Source of the DNA: Larus michahellis
Taxonomy: Eukaryota; Chordata; Aves; Charadriiformes; Laridae
DNA length: 64,000 bases
Assembly (NCBI RefSeq): GCF_964199755.1
Contig: NC_133898.1
Location: 130,012,224-130,076,223 of the forward strand
Direction of reading: 5' to 3'
Part shown: piece after piece, positions 37,504 through 48,561 of the stretch
Layout: every line of letters begins with the position of its first letter
Position numbering within the stretch: position 1 is the stretch's first letter
Translations under genes and position numbers: made by a program
The notes under the pieces: model-generated
Told to the model about the DNA's origin: nothing
Databases searched by the model: none
Seen by the model: the letters and a program-made list of their open reading frames with translations, nothing else

Positions 37504-39634
37504 TTCTGTAGAGCACACCCTGGCAGGGGTAAGTGTGGCTCGTGCAGTGCAGGGTGCACAGAGGTGATGGTGCTGGGGAGAGGAAGAAATATCAGTGGCA
37601 CAAGGTGCTGCAGGTGTCCAGGTTTATCAGTACTGTGGTGATGCCATGCCCTGGGGTTTGTTGATGCCGTAGCATTGGTACCACAGAGATCCGTGAAGCC
37701 AGCTGGGCAAACATCAGTGCCTTGGTCACAGAGCCTTCCACGGGACTGGGGACGGCTGTGAGAAGACTGATGTGGTAGTGGGCAACACTGGTGATATCAT
37801 GCCATCAGAGCAGACGTGGTAACTGAGGACAGGGCGTCACTGTGCAAAGTGCAGGTGACGAATGGGGAAGGCCTGGGTGATACCAGTGTTCTGCAGCTTG
37901 TGCGTTAAGGGCTAGCTAGTGGGAAAGGAGGAGGACAGTATTGGCCTCCTTGTTGTAAATCGTTGCAAATGTGCACTTAGCCTCCCGCCCTTCTCCTCTT
38001 GCCATCTTTCTGGCTGTCCTCCTACATATGAGGATCTGTTTCACATTATCTTTTCCCCCCAGAGCTATCCTCTTGAATTTTTCCATTTTGAATGCCCTAT
38101 TTTGGCCTACATTCTAGAGTGGTTTTCTCCTACTGCTGTTTGAAGCATTTCTTCCGTGGCATCAATCATCACACTGTCTATTGTCGATATAATAATTTAC
38201 AATAAAAATTACTTTCCTGTCCGAGCTTGAGATTGATTCAGTTAAATTCTGTTTATTTGCAACTGAACTCCTCGACTCTGCCATTGTCGTCACATGGGTT
38301 AATGTGATTAGGCTCTCTCTGCAAAAATGCATCCTTAAACCTCTGAGTGCACCAGGCTCTGTTGAACCACAAGGGCTTACTTCTATAGAGATGTGGTCAA
38401 AAACATTAATAAAGCGGGTCTATTTTTGAAGGACTTGTTTTGAGTATGGTTCGCACAAACCTCTGGAATGCCATTCCAGAGGGTTAAGCAGAGATTAACC
38501 CAGCTAAAGGAAATGATTCCAATGCCCTTAGTTAATATGATATGATCGTTATGTATTGTTAATCTCTCTTAAATGCAATCACATTTTTTTAAACCCAGGG
38601 CTTGACCCAACTTGTACTGAAATCAGTGAAAGTATTTCCATTGGCTTCAGGAAGATTTCAATTGGTCTAGAAATTGTCTTGCTGTTAGACAGCGCCATTC
38701 ATCTTCCTTGCCCTGTGAAATTAATGTATGTCTTCTTCAAACATCTCAAAAAGCATAAATCTCTTGGATCCCCACTCAGTATATCCTTTCGTTCAAACTG
38801 TGAACCATTCCTAGGTCTGGCTGTATTAACCCAGACAGTTTTGCTCTTTTTTAACATTTCTGCTCTGCCAGGCTCGCCTGCTCTCTGCAAACCGCGTAAG
38901 ATAACTGCTTTGAAACAGCTGGAGATCTCTGACCAACTTGGTGTGAAGTTAATCAAACACGACCAGCTTGAAAACACTGGATATACCCATAAAACTTGGT
39001 CTTTCCCCAGACTTTCCCCCAAATCTCTTTTGCACTGATATTTATTATGCTCCTACATTGCCGTTTTATTTTTCCTAGGAGAAGGATATTAAATATTTTT
39101 TAAGCATCATGTGTCAGTAGCTTTTCCTCTCTGAGTAGTGAACCAGCATTTTCCTTATATATATTTAAAGCTTGATTTCTTATTAGCCTCATCTCACATC
39201 TCTTGCTAGTTGGATGTTTTCAGATCAGCTGAGCTTGATGAATTTCGTTCCAGGATACGTGAAGAAGAAGCTGGAGCAATCTCTGGAATGTTATTTTGGG
39301 CAACCAAGGGAAACACGTGCTCTGAAGTGACACTGCACAGTCCTGACTTCACCAAAGAATTCATCCTGTAAATGCACGTTGCTGAGGTTGGAAATGGGGT
39401 TGCTTCCCTCCCCTCATCGCGATTCTGAGTGTAGCTGGGGAGATGAGGAGCAGCAGGGAGGGTGGTTGTGTGACTGTGCTAGCAAAGGGGCAGCCAGGGA
39501 GGGATGGCAACCTGGCACATCACGTACGAAGTTAAAAAGTTTGGCCACGTTCACCTTTTTGCTTGATGGCACCTGCCTTTGCAGCCCTGTTTATACATCA
39601 AGTGCATTAAACATCAAGTGCAATTCAGGCAGTT
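37504..39634. other. FBXO16 intron; possible tandem-repeat remnant then unremarkable sequence
   Basis: At 37.6-37.9 kb blocks such as GTGGTGATGCCATGCCCTGG, CATCAGTGCCTTGGTCAC and GACTGATGTGGTAGTGGGC recur at roughly 62-74 bp. From 38 kb the sequence is AT-rich with no recognised gene. The block GTATTTCCATTGGCTTCAGG near 38632 resembles a widespread ancient amniote repeat but is too short to assign. Confidence 0.35.
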
Positions 39635-40012
39635 TATAGAATCATAGAATTGCCTGGGTTGGAAGGGACCTTTGGATCGTCTAGTCCGACCTTCAACCTA
39701 ACTCTGACAAGAACCATCACTAAAGCATGTCTCAAAGCACTATGTCTACCTGTCTTTTAAATGCCTCCAGGGATCGTGCCTCAGCCACTTCCCTGGGCAG
39801 CCTCTTCCAATGCTTAATAATCCTTTCAGTGTAAAAATTTTTCCAAATATCCAGTCTAAACCTCCCCTGGCACAGTTTGGGGACGTTTCCTCTTGTCCCA
39901 TTGCCTGTTCCTCGGGAGAAGAGCCCGACCCCCCCTGGCTACACCCTCTTTCAGGGAGCTGTAGAGAGCGAGAAGGTCTCCCCTCAGCCTCCTTTTCTCT
40001 AGGCTAAACAAT
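39635..40012 (-). mobile_element. CR1 LINE, 5'-truncated, minus strand
   Basis: Starts with the reverse tail TATAGAATCATAGAATTG, then GGTTGGAAGGGACC, CCACTTCCCTGGGCAGCCTC and TTTCAGTGTAAAAATTTTTC, ending CTCCTTTTCTCTAGGCTAAA. The minus strand encodes the decayed CR1 ORF2 C-terminus. Confidence 0.93.
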
Positions 40013-41956
40013 CATATGACTTCTGCTGTGAGCCACATTTTTGGCACAGAAGGAGCACAAGAGGGTCCAGAGGCACGTTTATCTCTTTGGGATACGAGTT
40101 GTTAACACGCCAGCTCGCGGAGGTGCTTTATGAACGCAGCTTCTCCAGCCCCAAGAAAGCAGTGTCTGCGTAGGGAAACTGGAACATGAATCCAGGGCTG
40201 GGAGTGTGCTCCAGTGACAACTGATGTTTTTGTGACTAATGAGAAGGTTGTCCCTGAAAAACAGGACATGGTTGCCTGAACCTGTTTTTTTGGCATTGGA
40301 GAGGTTTCTCTAGCTTGTAATGTTGTATTTCTGTGCATTGGAAAGGGCAGGGGCCTTGCATAAAAACAAAACAAAACAAAACAAAACAACCCGGTAAGTG
40401 ATGCCATCGTAATGCATATCCCAAATGCACCTACTCAGTTGCACAAGAAGCCTCTAACATTGGCCAACTACAGAATGTGAGGCTTTGAAACCTTACGAAT
40501 TCTTTTCGGTTTCAGTGGCTTCTCTGTGGGAAGTTGAAACTTCAGTGTGCAGATAATAAATTATTTAAGGATCTCTAGCCAAAAAAAAAGAAGAGAGAAA
40601 TAACTCAGACTCTTGTAAGGAACTTATTTCCTAACCACAGACCATCACCAGATGCAGAGAGCAAGATATAACCGATTTTTCATTTTTTTCTTTATACTTC
40701 TTTGATTCCATAATAACTTAGGGAAGAAAGGAAGGAAAAACTAATCAAAAGAGTTGATGTGCCCAGACAGATCCTGCAGTGGGTTTCGAAGGTTAATCTT
40801 CCACTGATATAAACAGGAATTTTGTCTGGGGGAGGAATGGGGGAATGGGCTTTCATGAAGATGTGTCTGGGGAGCCTCAGAGCTGTATTAGCTAGAAAGG
40901 TCCATTTGCTGGCTGGTCTTGAGGTGCTTGCGTTCAGGGTAGGCTGGCAACACAATACGGGCGTTACTTAATGGAGTTGCCTTTTCTTTTGTTCCAAAAG
41001 TCCTATTATTCACCTTGCCACCATGAAGCTTTAAAGCCAGCTGTAGTGTTCACAGAAAAATTGCCTAATAACTATGTGCAGGGAACGGAGATATTTTTTA
41101 ATGTGGTAAAGAAATGACTTGGTTTTCAGGCTGCTGCAGCTTAAGCCTCCAGTCTGGAAACTGGATGCCTGAGGTGAGCAATGGCATTATCCTCCTGCAT
41201 CCAGCTGCAGGATAGAAAATGAAGGAAAAAAGGCCTTTGCTATGTTTGGGCAAAAATTTATGAAGAAATGGCTTTGTCTGAATGTGGTCCTGTTATTTGG
41301 TGTCACAAAAGGGAAAGTAAAATTTTGTGAAATGTCCTATTTACTTCACACAAGATTTTTTTGTTTAAAAGAGCAGCACGGTCAGTCCAGACCATCAAAA
41401 CCAATCTACCTGAACACAGGACCCTGAGAGATTTCAGTCAGTTCTGAACCATTCTGGATTTCATTCTTTCAGTTAAGTGTTTCAGAAACAAATTGGCCCT
41501 TTGAGACTTGGCATTATATGCCCATCAAAATCAATAAAAACCTGGCTAGTGTCACTTAAGCTGATGCACAAGTTATCTGTAATTTCCAGTGCCAACAACT
41601 GGAAAGAGAAATTCTGTATACTTTCTAGCTTGCTGCAAATATCCTGTTGTGGTCATTGATGCAGCAAAAATCAAAGGCATATGCAACAAGAATTGTGATG
41701 GGGAAGACTTGCTTAATTCTTAAGTATTTATACCACATTAGTGCACCAAGGCTCCACCAGAAAATCTGGCCTTTACTGTCACCGTTACTGTGGGTACACA
41801 AAATAAAAGCTTTTACCCTAACTGACTTTCAAGTAATTTTACTTGTATCATTGCTGTGCTATGAAATCATTGGATTCCTTCTTAAAATTATTTGCTTTTC
41901 ACTAACATAGTGTGATGGAGTAGCACAGAGATAATGTTGGTCTTTGTTCTGTTCAG
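40013..41956. other. FBXO16 intron before the start-codon exon
   Basis: Contains an (AAAAC)n run at 40362-40389. No gene or LINE is recognised. The acceptor GTTCTGTTCAG lies immediately before 41957. Confidence 0.5.
40362..40389. repeat. (AAAAC)n microsatellite
   Basis: Five to six copies of AAAAC, short and near-perfect. Confidence 0.9.
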
Positions 41957-42012
41957 TTGCTGTACCCACTGATGCAGACAAGACATCAGAGGACCCACTA
42001 TCTCCCGTATCT
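41957..42012 (+). other. FBXO16: FBXO16 5' UTR in the start-codon exon
   Basis: The acceptor TTCTGTTCAG precedes base 41957. The 56 nt before the start codon contain an upstream ATG at 41972 out of frame with the main start. Confidence 0.75.
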
Positions 42013-42067
42013 ATGGCATTTGCACCTCCTAGAAACTTGGATGGCCTCAAGCTACAGACCAAGATGA
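41972..42067 (+). promoter_or_regulatory. FBXO16: Upstream ORF overlapping the FBXO16 start
   Basis: The ATG at 41972 opens a 31-codon frame that ends TGA at 42065-42067, 55 nt past the first base of the main ATG (42013) and in another frame. Neither ATG has a purine at -3, but the main one has G at +4. A ribosome starting on the uORF would miss the main start, so it could dampen FBXO16 translation. This holds only if the mature transcript includes this 5' UTR. Confidence 0.6.
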
Positions 42068-42108
42068 GCACATGGACTCCGCTGAACAATCAACTCATGA
42101 ATGACAAG
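42013..42108 (+). CDS. FBXO16: FBXO16 coding exon 1 (N-terminus), ending at a GC splice donor
   Basis: FBXO16 is an F-box protein, a probable substrate receptor of an SCF ubiquitin ligase (SKP1-CUL1). This exon encodes residues 1-32, beginning MAFAPPRNLDG and continuing KMSTWTPLNNQL to MNDK, matching the conserved N-terminus of FBXO16. The exon ends AAG with GCAAGT following, a non-canonical GC donor with otherwise ideal consensus, and phase 0 agrees with the next exon. Translation past the donor diverges from the family at once, supporting the splice. The main ATG context is moderate (G at +4, T at -3). A CR1 lies within 30 bp of the donor. Confidence 0.92.
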
Positions 42109-42134
42109 GCAAGTTCCGTGCAGATGGGTCAGAT

Positions 42135-42258
42135 TCATAGAATCACAGAATCGCTGAGGTTGGAAGGGACTTCTGGAGAACATCTAGTCCAGTCCCTCAA
42201 GGCAAGTCAGATAGAGCATTTGCTTAGGGTGTTGTCCAGTCGGGTTTTGAATATTCAC
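42135..42258 (-). mobile_element. CR1 fragment just downstream of the FBXO16 GC donor, minus strand
   Basis: Starts with the reverse tail TCATAGAATCACAGAATCG, then GAGGTTGGAAGGGACTTCTG and CATCTAGTCCAGTCCCTCAA, ending in a decayed ORF2 end (GTTGTCCAGTCGGGTTTTGA). Its tail begins 27 bp from the exon end. Confidence 0.9.
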
Positions 42259-42853
42259 AAATCTGAAGACAAATTCCCAGGTTCACTTCACAAATTCTCA
42301 AGTCCTAGAAAAATTTAACTGATGTTTTTGCTTGTATAGGTCATGAGTGATGGAATAAGAATGTAAAGATTTTGTAAAAACTGAAAAACTGAAAGTTCTA
42401 ATATACATCGTTTGAAGTGTACAAGTATTTACTTCAAACATTATTACTTTACCAAATCAGTTGCTTTTAAACCACACAAAAAAGTTTATTAAATTATTGG
42501 TGGAAGTTACCAAATTATTGTTTTTTCTGCTCCAGAAGACTTTAGTTTAACTCCAGAGCAAACTGAATGTCAGCGTAGGTTTCCAAGTGGCCTACGTGCT
42601 CCATCTTAGCTCGCAGGAGAGACCTTAGTACCCATGCTCTGGCTTCTCTGCTGAGGCCGGCAGTGCTGAAGCTAGCTTGATATTTTGGAAACTGAAGTGA
42701 TGCACTCAATTTATAAATAAGAAGATGCATTTCCTAGCCTCCCACTCTGTATACTATATCGGGGATCTGCTAACGTAACTGAGGGGGTTTTGGCTCAGGT
42801 ATCACCAGGACCATATTCCTCCCTCAGAATTCAGTTTAAATTTCTGTTGATGA

Positions 42854-43360
42854 TTCATAGAATTTAATCCAGCGTGGGCCATTACATCATGTAGTCTGGC
42901 TTCCTGGATTTCTTGAGCCCTCTTGTTTCTCACAGTTCTCCCAGTCTTGATCTCAGTAACTAGAATTTGGCTAAAATATATCTTCTACGAAGGAATGTAG
43001 ACTTCATTTGGGTTATCAAGAAATGAAAATTTCATCACTTCCCTAATAATTTTCTCATGATTAATCCCCTATACCATGAAAAGATGAAACCTTGTCTCCT
43101 GTCTGAATACCTCTAGCATTACCTTCCATCATTTAAATCTTCCCCTGCTAGCTTATTAAACTCTTCTGTAACCAGTATTTTTTCCTTGTGGAAGGACTTT
43201 TACCCTACTTCAAGCCAACACTTGAACTTTTTTTGATAAACTAAACAGATTGAGCTCTTTGAAGTCCTTTCAATCTGGCATATTCTCCAGCCTTTGAATC
43301 ATTTTAATGTCTGTTTCTTACACTCTTTAAAACATATTTTTACAGATGCACATCACTGTG
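42854..43360 (-). mobile_element. Ancient CR1 LINE, minus strand
   Basis: Begins CATAGAATTTAATCCAGC and GGGCCATTACATCATGTAGT, matching the antisense 3' end of old archosaur/turtle-type CR1. It continues with ACTAAACAGATTGAGCTCTT and CCTTTGAATCATTTTAATGT, the antisense of the ORF2 C-terminal region. It is highly diverged with approximate ends. Confidence 0.6.
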
Positions 43361-45599
43361 CAATAAAGTATGATCTAACTAGAAATAAGTACGTGGGTAA
43401 AACCACCCTTCCCCACCTTCTTACTCCTCTGCTCCTTGGGCAGTCTGATGTTGCATTGGGCTGCAGCAAAACCTTTAGGAACTCGTATAGGATTCTTCTA
43501 TACTCCAACGCTTAATGATGTTCCAGGTAAGAAAGAACTTACCATAATCTCCCAGACCTGTGCTCAGTGACGTACTTGTTAGTAGAAGAGGCCATGAGGG
43601 GCAGGAGTGGTGGGAATTCATAGCTGATCCAAGGCAGAAGTGTTTAAGCTCCATCTAAACCATTGTTAGGAGCAGACCCAAGGACAGTTAGTAACATAAA
43701 TTTGCTACCTGTCTAATTTTGGGTGATCCTGGGGGTACTCCATTAGTAGTTCCTGTAGAGTTCCCTGGATTTTCAAACATGCTGGAGAGTACACTTGTCT
43801 GCATTGTTCGAAGGTCCCAGCTCTCTCCTACCTATTGTACATCCTGTGTCCTGCTGCCTCCATCTGTGGTTTTCTGCCTTTACAGCAGCTGTTAGAGCAG
43901 AAAAGAGTGTCCAGCGTGTTACTACTGGAACGTGGGCAGTCATGATCGCTTCAGAGCCAGCATCACCATCAGGGACAGACCAAAGTCAAGAAATCAGAAT
44001 TGGGAAACCTTGAATTATGCAGCATTCATGGTCAGAAAACCAGAGGTGGAGTCTTAGCTATGGCAACATTGTGCTACAGCTGAGGATGGAGCAAAGGTAG
44101 GAGATAGGACAGCTTGCTCACCCGCAGCAAAACCAAACAGACTTCAGTGTCAGTCCTGCTGACTAAGGAAGGACTGGAAGTCAGGAGATGGTTTGCCTTC
44201 TGCTGTACAGTGACTCAGTCGTGGGGTAGAAGAGCCCCCGGTGGCATTTGCAGGAAGGGCTGAAGGACTTGGCCAAGCAGCCTTGAACTTGAGGTTGTTT
44301 AAAACTACCTGAAGACGTGGATGTGAGATGGCAGGTCTCAAGAGCAACCTAGGCTTCAGGCTGCGTCCAAAGCCAGCCAGCTTAGGTACAACTCCAAGGC
44401 CTTGGGGGAGAGGACAGTAAACACGGGCTTGATTAAGGCAGTGGATGATTATACCAATTTTGGGCCATTCTGTTGCTAATTAATGCTTCCAAGTGCCTGG
44501 AGTAGGCAGAACTTTTTGACAGAGTTGGCTCAGATGTATCTCCAAGAATGCTGAGAGCAAATAACGTGTCTTTCTTTGATCAAAGACCATTAACATTGCT
44601 TTCAGTTATATAAATACATCCCTGCTTCATTTGAATTATCCAACCCAAAACTTAGATCTTTGACTATTCATCACTTGCTTGTGGCAAATCCTTTTCCAAG
44701 TTCAGCTTGTTAGGGTTTGGGGTTTTTTGGGTGGTTTTTTTTTTTTTTTACTTTGCCAAGTGTCCCACAAGCAAATAAAGCAAATAATAACTGTCAACAT
44801 ACAAATAAAAGAAATGTCATTTTCCACCCCTTGCAAGAGACACTCCTGCTGGGAGAGACAGAGCTAACACTGTCAACTGCTGTACCAGACATCAGCACTG
44901 ATAATGTCTTTCTCTGCAGGAACCTTCTTCGCAGGCTGTCATAGCGATAACATGTTTGGAGTTTATAACGATCAAGCATGTTTTCCTAGTTGTGGTTAAT
45001 AGCTGGTTTTATGTGCGGTTATAAGCTGGGCTTTTTCCTCTTTGATCTGTCTTCTGGAAAAAACATCTACAGCATTTCCTCACGTCCCAGGTCACAATCC
45101 TGCGTACAGAAGGCAGTTTTGTGGTAGTGGGAAGCCACGTGCTAGTGCTCTCAGGTCTAGCTCCCTATGGATAAAGGTCAGCATCATAAATCCTCTGCTG
45201 TATTTTGATACTGATCATCCTTCTTGTTAGTTGTCATTGTAAAGTGGGCAGGGAACAAAGACTGGTCTCAGTATCTTACTCCTGATGGTCTTGCTGTGTA
45301 GAGATTGAAGCCATTGCCAGGGCGATATGATAGCTACCCAATGTCTTCACCTCAGGAAAAATGAAATTTCTAAAATAAAGAGATGAGAAGCCCAGCTTCT
45401 GGTCTCACCAAAGCATGTGAGGCACCACACATCACTGTATGCCCAAGAGAGCAGAATGCTATGTTGGCACATCGTGTGTGCAGTAGCTGCAGAGAAGGGA
45501 GGTGGAGATGGGAGGTAGCACATGGCAGCTGGTCTGCAGAGCTTTCCTTCACAGTCATGCATACATAGCCCTTGAACTTTAGGGACTCTTCTTCAGTGA
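43361..45599. other. FBXO16 intron, no recognised gene
   Basis: Mixed-composition sequence with a G/T-rich run at about 44712-44750. Short reading frames lack known motifs. Confidence 0.5.
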
Positions 45600-47262
45600 A
45601 AGGAACCTTACCCAGGAACCAGCCTGGAGAGTTGAAGAAGATCTGGAAGAAGTAGATGGGGCCTTCTTCAGATAACTAGAAGAAGCCTCATGTTCACAGG
45701 CCTTGGTCCTCCTGGGTGGCTTTAACCACCCTGATATCTGCTGGAAGGGCAACACAGCAAGGCACATGCAATCCAGGAGGTTTCAGGAGTGCATTGGTAA
45801 TAATTTCCTGATACAGGTCATCAAGGAACCAACGAGGGAAGATGCTCTGCTGGACCTCATACTTACAAAGAAGGAAGGACTGGTTGGGGATGTGAAGGTT
45901 AGGGACAACATTGGCTGCAGGAGATGATGAAGTTCAGGATACTGAGAGGAAAGAGCAAGACAAATAGCAGGATCACAACCCTGGGCTTCAGGAAAGCAGA
46001 CTTTGACCTCTTCAGGGATCTATGTGGAAGAAGTGCATGGGATGTGGTCCTGGAGAGAACAGAGGTCCAGGAAAATGGATTGATTTCAGACTTTAGTAAG
46101 GCTTTCAATACTGTCTACCGTAACATCCTCATAGACAAGCTGATGAAGTATGGACAGAGAGTGAGGTGGATTGAAAACTGACTGACTGGCCTCAAAGGAT
46201 TGTCATCAGCAGGATGAAGTTCAGCTAGAGGCCAGTCACTAGTGGAGTACACCAGGGGTTGACACTGGAGCCAGGATCATTTACATCAACAACTTGGATG
46301 ATGGGGCAGGGTGCACCCTCAGCAAGTTTGTAGATGATACAGAATTGGGATGAGTAGCTGATAGACAAGGTGTGTGTGCTGTCATTAATCATAGAATCGT
46401 AGAACAGCCCAGGTTGGAAGAGACCTGAAAAGATCATCTGGTCCAACCTTTCATGGGACAGGAAGCCTAGATGAGATTATGCAGCATCCTGTCCAATTGT
46501 GTCTTGAAAAGCTCCAGTGATGGGGACTCTACCATGTCCCTGAGCAGGTTGTTCCAGTGATTAAGAGGGACCTTGGCAGGCTGGAGAAATGGAATGATTG
46601 TCTGGAAAGTGGCTTGGGAGAGAATGACATGGGAGTCCTTGTGAATACCAAGCTGATCATGAGCCAGCAAAGGAGGCCACCATCATCTTAGGCTTCATTA
46701 GGAAGAGTGTAAGTGGTAGGTCAAGGGTGGTGATTGTTGCCCTCTACTCAGCACAGGTGGGGACAGATCTGGAATGCTGTGTCCGTTTCTGGGCTCCTCA
46801 GTACAAGAAAGACATGGATTTACTAGAACAAAGCCAGTGTAGGACCACAAAAATGTTTCAAGAATTGGAGAATTTGATGGATAGGGAAGGGTTGAGAGAT
46901 CTGGGGTTGTTCAGCCTGGAGAAAAAAGGCTCACAGAGGATGTTATCAATGTGTATACATATCTGATGGGAGGGGTAAAGAAGACAGAGACAGACTCCTA
47001 TTGGTGGCATCCAGTAAAAAGAAAAGAAACGATAGCCACAAATTGAAATACAAGAAATTCCATTTAAAATAAGAAAAAACATTCTTGCTGTGATGGTGGT
47101 CACACACTGTAACAAGTTGCCACAGAGGTTGTGGCATCTCCATCCAAGAAGAAATTCAAAACCCGTCTGGATCTGGCCCAGAGCAACCTGCTTTAGGTGA
47201 CCCTGGCAGGGAGTTTGGACTAAAAGATCTCCACAGGTTCCTTCCAAACTCTTCCAATCAGT
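45600..47262 (+). mobile_element. Old CR1 LINE, plus strand, internally deleted and interrupted
   Basis: A decayed ORF2 is visible. The endonuclease region reads LVLLGGFNHPDICW and then DALLDLILTKKEGLVGDV (~45700-45900). The sequence then jumps to reverse-transcriptase fragments (DFSKAFNTVYRNILIDKL, ~46088-46145; KFVDDTELG, ~46328), so much of the middle is missing. After the nested copy the C-terminal half resumes (DLECCVRFWAPQYKKDMD, ~46755-46810) and runs to the 3' end near GGTTCCTTCCAAACTCTTCC. There are many stops and frameshifts. The divergence implies an older subfamily than the 48.6-kb element. Confidence 0.85.
46387..46562 (-). mobile_element. CR1 3' fragment nested in the older CR1, minus strand
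   Basis: Starts ATCATAGAATCGTAGAACAG, then CCAGGTTGGAAGAGACC and ATCATCTGGTCCAACC, ending TGAGCAGGTTGTTCCAGTGA, a minus-strand CR1 3' end. On both sides the plus-strand host CR1 sequence continues in order. Confidence 0.88.
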
Positions 47263-47376
47263 GATTTTGTTTATATTTTGTAGGTTACATAGACTGTTTT
47301 TCAAACTGTGTTTTTCTTGGGATATATTGAATCCCCTTTAAGCATTCATTTTTATTTGTATGTGTATGTTTTGTAG

Positions 47377-47412
47377 GTATTTGAAGAAAGAAGAGCTCTA
47401 CTTGGAAAATGG
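47377..47412 (+). CDS. FBXO16: FBXO16 coding exon 2, 36-nt microexon
   Basis: Encodes exactly twelve residues, VFEERRALLGKW (residues 33-44), which match FBXO16 in the right order between the preceding and following exons. The acceptor TTTTGTAG precedes 47377 and the donor TGG|GTAAAC follows 47412; both phases are 0. The exon is short, so recognition probably depends on strong flanking signals. Skipping would keep the reading frame. Confidence 0.93.
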
Positions 47413-47744
47413 GTAAACTTTTCCCTTTAAATATATATTTAAATACAGCTAGATTTCTGAACTGATCAAGAGATTACTGTAATGGGAATGTAAAGCATAT
47501 TCTAATTTGTAAAAGGTGTTCATTTTCCTGATGTGGATGTGAAAGCGAGTGAACTGTAACTGCTTTACTTTTGAGGAAGGTAAAGGTGTAAATTCCCACA
47601 TTCTGTAAGTTCTGAACTTGGGAAATTATATTCCATCATCAGAATGATCTGAAATGATAAGAAGCCCTGGGAAAAGTCTGTGAAGTCTTCAAAGAAGATA
47701 TGGATGTTTAGGTCTTGCCATTGCCTGCTAGCAGGTCTTTGAAA

Positions 47745-47940
47745 CTACTAATATATAGTGTGTTATCTACCAAGTGCACACATATGGCTCCTAATACTGC
47801 AATCATTGAGCACCTCACAATCTCGTACTGTCGTTATCTTCCCAGCTCCTAGATGAGAGAGGGAAGTGCCGTCACCCTGTTTTGCAGATGAAAAATTGAG
47901 GCACAGAAAGACATGAGATAGGATTTGTCTGCCCCAACCA
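47745..47940 (-). mobile_element. MIR-like (CORE-SINE) relic, minus strand
   Basis: The plus strand contains TTTTGCAGATGAAAAATTGA followed by GGCACAGAAAGACATGAGAT and a TGCCCC block, closely resembling the antisense of the MIR 3' half (TTTTACAGATGAGGAAACTG then AGGCACAGAGAGG). The flanking CTCACAATCTCGTACTGTCG fits the same element. It is old and diverged, so ends are approximate. Confidence 0.55.
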
Positions 47941-48561
47941 GAAAGGATTGCAAGTTAGACATTGGAGACGGGGTTTCTCTGGCTGGGTGTGTATGTCTGA
48001 AACAATATTTAAGCCTGGCTGGTTTGGTCATCACAGGTTCCTTGTACAGTCAACAGAGAGAAAGCAGTACTTCCAGAGAGAAATTCATCTCACTTCATGT
48101 AGGATAAAAGAACGGCCCCCTAGAGATGCATATTTCTTTCTGTAGCCTGTGAAGGGAGTCCTAGCTGGCTGCTGGAAAGGAATACAACTCTAATTGACCT
48201 ACCCAGGAAGCTGATGGCAGAGCATGCAATGGCACAAGGTTTGCCCTAGTCCTAAGCTCACCCCTTAAATATATCGCATTGCGCTTTCTCTTTTATAAGG
48301 CAAAATTCACTTACAGGCCATTACGGGAAGGCAGCTGTCATCTGCTCAGTCTCCTATGCAAACAGGAATACGGACTCAGGGACTTTATTGCAATAAATGA
48401 GTGAATTCAGCTGAATGTATTAATGTGGCTCAGTAGTAACTGTATGGTTGAGCCCTGCACACATCTTTATAAACAGAACCAAAGAACCAGCTACGTGGTC
48501 ACATACGGTACACAAACTACATAGAACTATAGAAATGATGCTCCGTGTCAGCGCTCTTTGA

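Noticed and set aside
38600..38680. ATTTCCATTGGCTTCAGG-like block resembling an ancient amniote repeat
   Set aside because: Too short and diverged to assign to a family by eye.
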